Assembly (NCBI RefSeq): GCF_031583025.1
Contig: NZ_CP134062.1
Span: forward strand, 1,922,001 to 1,986,000
Reading direction: 5' to 3'
Length of the DNA stretch: 64,000 nt
Source of the DNA: Mycobacterium sp. Z3061
Lineage (GTDB): Bacteria > Actinomycetota > Actinomycetes > Mycobacteriales > Mycobacteriaceae
The translations under genes and the position numbers were made by a program. The notes under the pieces were generated by a model. The model had not been told where the DNA came from. It saw nothing but the letters and a program-made list of their open reading frames with translations, and searched no databases. Of this stretch, positions 60,953-64,000 are shown piece by piece. The number at the start of each line of letters is the position of its first letter. Position 1 is the stretch's first letter.

Positions 60953-61450
60953 GTTCACCAGCCGACTACCGCGCGAGCCATGGAAACGACGGAACACGAC
61001 AACCTGCATCGTGAGGCCGTCGATTTGAGGTCAGCTAAAAGAGCAGACGCCGGATCGGCACCAAAGCCTCTGGGTTTTCGGACAATATGCGCCAATCGTG
61101 CTCCTTCGATAGTCAACCTGCAGCAAGTGGCCGTCGCGAGCAAGCATGTCATATCCGAATTGACAGCCGGAGCGGAATTTGCCCGACTCGGGCAGCCCGG
61201 TGAACTGGCGCCCGCCAGGCCCCGACGGCGAAATTTGTACCAGGGGAATCGATTTGAGTGGTGCGACAGCCGGCACCGATGACGGCGCCGCCGGGCGTCA
61301 GGGTGAAAGCGGGCGCCGTGCCGCACGGGTGAAGACGCCCGCCTCGAATGGACCTTTGTCCTCTTCTTTGGTGCCGAAGGTGCCTATCAAGTGTTGCCGT
61401 GCGCGCCTTACGGTGAGGCGGCTGATGGGCTGGAAAGTCGGGAGGGCTCG
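60953..61450. other. 498-bp region between lanM and the next plus-strand gene
   Basis: Apart from a possible 81-residue minus-strand gene at 61031-61276, no gene is supported. No clear promoter or terminator was found. Confidence 0.4.
61031..61276 (-). CDS. Possible small Cys-containing protein upstream of lanM
   Basis: The frame codes 81 residues with GTG start, containing GGRQFTGLPESGKFRSGCQFG, YDMLARDGHLLQVDYRRSTIG and a C-terminal AYCPKTQRLWCRSGVCSFS. Its composition is protein-like and it has four cysteines, but no leader, signal or family is recognised. It is on the same strand as lanM, 78 bases upstream. It could be a short gene, a fragment of a longer decayed gene, or chance. Confidence 0.35.
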   Translation of the reverse strand: MPAVAPLKSIPLVQISPSGPGGRQFTGLPESGKFRSGCQFGYDMLARDGHLLQVDYRRSTIGAYCPKTQRLWCRSGVCSFS

Positions 61451-62461
61451 ATGGCCGAGACCTCGTTTGAGCGCTACTCGGAGTGCGCCGCGCCACGGCG
61501 CCGTCGGGCCGGTCGCGCCGGCATCCTTGCCGCTGTGCTGGTCGTCGTGGTGTTCGCATCGATCGTGGCCGTCATCGGTTTGTCGCGCCGGTCCGCAGAA
61601 GAATCGACAGCCGAACCCGTCGTCCCTCTCGATGGCACTTTTATTGCTGAATTCGGTCCCCGGACTGACATCTTCGGCAACGCCTATCAAGGGAATGTGG
61701 TGACCGAAAATTATGACGGGCCATGGTCGATCCGGTCCACGTGTCGAGCTAATGGCTGTCTGGCGACCGCATCATATGGTCGGCAGAATGCTAAGCTGTC
61801 AAGTTTGGTGTTCGACGAGATCGACGGACGATGGCTGGCGGTCGCTGTGACACCAGGCACATGTGACACCGTCGGCACCGATGTCTGGGTGATATTTACG
61901 CTGCAACCCGGTGCCGATGGGACACTATCCGGTGAGTATCTCGAGGTCCCTCAAATCCAGTGCGGCGCTCCCGGCGTTCGGGGATCGAGCTTGCCCGCCA
62001 AGCAGCTCCTGACATTTCGTCGTAGCGGAAACGTGGATTCGAATGTCCAGGTGGCGTACCCCGAGGCGCAACCACCGCGACTCCGGTCGCCAGCCCAAGG
62101 ATTGCACGGTCAATATCTGGAGACAATGCAACAGATAAAGGGCACCTATACCCTTAGTCATTTTGTCAAGACGTATTGTGTCCGCACCGGAGACCACTGC
62201 ATAAGTCTCGTCTACACCGACCTCGACTTTACCCCGCTGGTCTTTGCGGGCCAAAAATGGACCGTGAATTTTGAACGCGGCATGAGATGTGCGAGTGGTG
62301 GCGCGGGGCGTTATACGGACAACCGGGAATTCCCGTTGCCCCCTGCGCCGCAGGATCCGATTCCCATCCTCACGGGGCGCGCCCACCAGCAGGTGACCGG
62401 CGGCACCCCCTGCGACAGCGTCTACGACTTCGACGACAAATTCGAACGCACGGGAGAATGA
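61451..62461 (+). CDS. Single-pass membrane protein with kinase-ectodomain-like outer region
   Basis: The 336-residue protein has a short basic N-terminus, one membrane helix (GILAAVLVVVVFASIVAVIGL) and an outer domain of about 270 residues. LDGTFIAEFGPRTDIFGNAYQG, WSIRSTCRANGCLATASYG and GRWLAVAVTPGTC are reminiscent of extracellular parts of mycobacterial Ser/Thr kinases such as PknF and PknJ, but there is no kinase domain. Cysteines in pairs suggest disulphides. GGAGGG four bases before the ATG supports the start. Followed after 3 bases by a lipoprotein gene. Confidence 0.72.
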   Translation: MAETSFERYSECAAPRRRRAGRAGILAAVLVVVVFASIVAVIGLSRRSAEESTAEPVVPLDGTFIAEFGPRTDIFGNAYQGNVVTENYDGPWSIRSTCRANGCLATASYGRQNAKLSSLVFDEIDGRWLAVAVTPGTCDTVGTDVWVIFTLQPGADGTLSGEYLEVPQIQCGAPGVRGSSLPAKQLLTFRRSGNVDSNVQVAYPEAQPPRLRSPAQGLHGQYLETMQQIKGTYTLSHFVKTYCVRTGDHCISLVYTDLDFTPLVFAGQKWTVNFERGMRCASGGAGRYTDNREFPLPPAPQDPIPILTGRAHQQVTGGTPCDSVYDFDDKFERTGE

Positions 62462-62464
62462 ATT

Positions 62465-63652
62465 GTGAAAAGCCTGGCCCTCTTCCCAAGCCTCGTTAGG
62501 CTGCAACGCCGACCCAACCGCCAACGCCCGCGGCTGGCCCGGATCCCGTTGCGCACCGGTGTGCTCGCGGTCATCGCGGCTGTCGTGTTCGCAATGGTCC
62601 TGGATGGATGCGGGGGCCCTAACGGGGGCCAGGCTTCGACGGCGAGTTCCGCGCCGGCCGCGCCGTCGACAAGCAAGCCTGATCCCAATAGGGCAGGTTC
62701 TTACACCGTCGCGGCCACCATATCCGTCGAAGGCGGCGCGTTCGGCCTGGCGGTGGACCCGGGCACCCACACCATCTACGTCGCCAACGCTGACAACACC
62801 GTATCGGTGATCGACGGGGCGACGCGCAGTGTGACCGCTACCGTGCCCGTCGGCAAGAGCCCGGTCGACCTGGGGGTGGACTCGAACACCCACACCCTCT
62901 ATGTCGCCAGCTCGGACAACACGGTGTCGGTGATCGACGAGGCGACCCGCACCGTAACCGCCACCGTGCCCCTCGGCAAGAGCCCTGTCGACTTAGCGGT
63001 GGACTCGAGCACCCACACCGTCTACGTCACAACCGGACGCATGTGCGGCAATGCAGGGTTCTGCTACGGCGACGGCACGGTTTCGGTCATTGACGGGGCG
63101 ACGCGAACCGTCGTCGGCACCGTGTCCCTCGAAAAAGGTGACGCAACCGACGTGGCGGTGGATCCGGGCACCCATGCCGTCTACATCAGCACGTTCGGCG
63201 GCGTGGCGGTGATCGACGGCGCGAAGCGCACCGTCACCGCGACCGTTCCCATCGAAGGTCCCCATCCGGACAACCTGGCAGTGGACCCGGCCACCCACAC
63301 CGTCTACGGCACCGCGGGCGACGGCGTGTCGGTGATCGACGGGGCGACACACACCGTCACCGCCACCGTGCCCTTGCACGTCGACAGCGGTTCGATGCAC
63401 TCGTACCCGTACGACCTGGCGGTGGACCCAGGCACCCATACCCTCTACGTCACCTACGGCTACAACGACACATTGTCCGTGGTTGACGGAGCGACGCGCA
63501 CCGTCACCGCCACCCTGCAGCTGCCCACCGGCAAGGAAACGCTGCACATGCTGGCGGTGGACCCGGGCACCCATACTGTCTACGTCAGCAGCCCTGTTTA
63601 CGGCGCCAACCAAGGCAGCGCCACGGTGTTGGTGATCGAACATCGATCGTAG
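62465..63652 (+). CDS. YncE-type beta-propeller lipoprotein
   Basis: The 395-residue protein has a long signal with lipobox LDGC (Cys49) and a Ser/Ala/Pro linker, followed by a propeller of about seven repeats built on LAVDPGTHTVYVAN...TVSVIDGATRTVTATVPVG (residues about 80-390). YncE-like propellers act as protein- or ligand-binding scaffolds in the cell envelope. One blade carries an insert (TGRMCGNAGFCYGDG) with a Cys pair. It starts 4 bases after the stop of the membrane protein, so they are one transcript. Confidence 0.87.
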   Translation: MKSLALFPSLVRLQRRPNRQRPRLARIPLRTGVLAVIAAVVFAMVLDGCGGPNGGQASTASSAPAAPSTSKPDPNRAGSYTVAATISVEGGAFGLAVDPGTHTIYVANADNTVSVIDGATRSVTATVPVGKSPVDLGVDSNTHTLYVASSDNTVSVIDEATRTVTATVPLGKSPVDLAVDSSTHTVYVTTGRMCGNAGFCYGDGTVSVIDGATRTVVGTVSLEKGDATDVAVDPGTHAVYISTFGGVAVIDGAKRTVTATVPIEGPHPDNLAVDPATHTVYGTAGDGVSVIDGATHTVTATVPLHVDSGSMHSYPYDLAVDPGTHTLYVTYGYNDTLSVVDGATRTVTATLQLPTGKETLHMLAVDPGTHTVYVSSPVYGANQGSATVLVIEHRS

Positions 63653-63672
63653 GTTGTATCGCCGTAGGAAGC

Positions 63673-64000
63673 TCACCTGTTGCGCGTCCACCAGTCATAC
63701 AAACCGGCGAGATCGGGTCCTTCGGCGATGCTGAGGAGCCGGTCGGAGTCCCGCGTCCACATGATGGATTTCGCCTCGGCATTGCCGTGCACCGGGCCGT
63801 AGACCTTGCCGCACACCATCCAGCCGGCAACCCTGTCGGGCGCGCGATTGTCATGCCAGGTCGCCGCGGCCGCGGGACCGGTTCCCTGCTGGCCAGGGCA
63901 CGGTAGGAACCACCAATAGGCCTGGCGGCTGGCATTTTTTTCCCCCGAGAACGCCTTATCCAGCTTTTCGTTATCCGCGTAGAGCCTGTAGTAGGCGTAG
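63673..64000 (-). CDS. C-terminal part of a secreted or sensor-type protein
   Basis: A frame open to the right edge reads 108 codons and ends with a stop at 63673. It contains YYRLYADNEKLDKAF, WWFLPCPGQQGTGP, WHDNRAPDRVAGWMVCGKVYG and SIMWTRDSDRLLSIAEGPDLAGLYDWWTRN. The pattern CPG...V.G...CG...W(T)...D..LL......L..WW is found in mycobacterial envelope-protein and kinase ectodomains that I recall but cannot name exactly. Its start lies outside the window. Confidence 0.6.
   Translation of the reverse strand, partial: YAYYRLYADNEKLDKAFSGEKNASRQAYWWFLPCPGQQGTGPAAAATWHDNRAPDRVAGWMVCGKVYGPVHGNAEAKSIMWTRDSDRLLSIAEGPDLAGLYDWWTRNR

Noticed and set aside
61925..62893. 322-residue minus-strand frame with repeats
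   Set aside because: Antisense of the membrane protein and the propeller lipoprotein.
1..64000. CRISPR array
   Set aside because: No evenly spaced direct repeats with unique spacers were seen; the only short tandem repeats are protein-coding.

Overview
The window is GC-rich, densely packed actinobacterial DNA and almost certainly comes from the Mycobacteriaceae, probably a fast-growing environmental (Mycolicibacterium-like) species. Pointers are the abundance of F420-dependent enzymes (five LLM-class oxidoreductases, a PPOX-class and a Ddn-class flavin/deazaflavin protein), a mycofactocin-coupled type SDR, a universal stress protein very close to M. tuberculosis Rv1636, an ABC exporter pair close to Rv1273c/Rv1272c, LppP/LprE and DUF732 secreted proteins, and AveC-like and KshA-like proteins. 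No integrase, transposase, plasmid gene or CRISPR array was seen.

Layout. 1-4.1 kb: end of an AveC-like membrane protein, secreted proteins, a secreted lytic transglycosylase and two VOC proteins. 4.1-7.4 kb: HxlR regulator divergent from a translationally coupled operon of an acyl-CoA-dehydrogenase-fold monooxygenase, an F420 LLM oxidoreductase and an MDR-type reductase. 7.4-11.8 kb: universal stress protein, then a minus-strand operon of a KshA-like Rieske oxygenase and two dihydrodipicolinate-reductase-like dehydrogenases, facing a TetR regulator across a palindrome. 11.8-16.7 kb: tocopherol-cyclase-like protein, DUF808 membrane protein, SelO, hemerythrin and a 44-residue protein. 16.8-21.3 kb: an arsenic island (ArsR-ACR3-LLM operon, ArsI-TauD operon, second ArsR, ArsC). 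21.4-37.7 kb: catabolic and envelope genes, including an SPFH-patatin pair, a P450-SDR-TetR module with two perfect operators, a sulfatase, a flavin monooxygenase and a CitE-like lyase. 37.6-41.5 kb: two coupled fluoride channels with a triple DUF190 protein, phosphoglucomutase and tRNA-Ala(GGC) with a strong terminator. 41.6-47.5 kb: DUF3297, a PNPOx-like protein and DinB-like enzyme facing a CGNR regulator, a secreted GH5 enzyme and galT-galK. This stretch is bounded on its right by an exact 27-nt copy of part of the tRNA-Ala, suggestive of an old attachment site.

From 47.7 kb to the end the DNA looks accessory: a DUF2252 protein, a Tat-type Cys-rich lipoprotein with a Thr/Pro linker, a low-GC class A beta-lactamase-like protein, a membrane-anchored protein with 14 WD40 repeats, and then the most interesting system of the window. 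That system is a class II lanthipeptide locus: a heterodimeric ABC exporter, a short precursor peptide with a double-Gly leader and a C-x-C...C core followed by a Cys-free charged tail, and a convergently transcribed LanM synthetase with a CCG zinc motif like that of the substrate-tolerant ProcM group. The locus has no recognisable leader peptidase. It is followed by envelope proteins: a single-pass protein whose outer domain resembles those of mycobacterial Ser/Thr kinases, a YncE-type beta-propeller lipoprotein, and the C-terminus of another probable secreted or sensor protein at the right edge.
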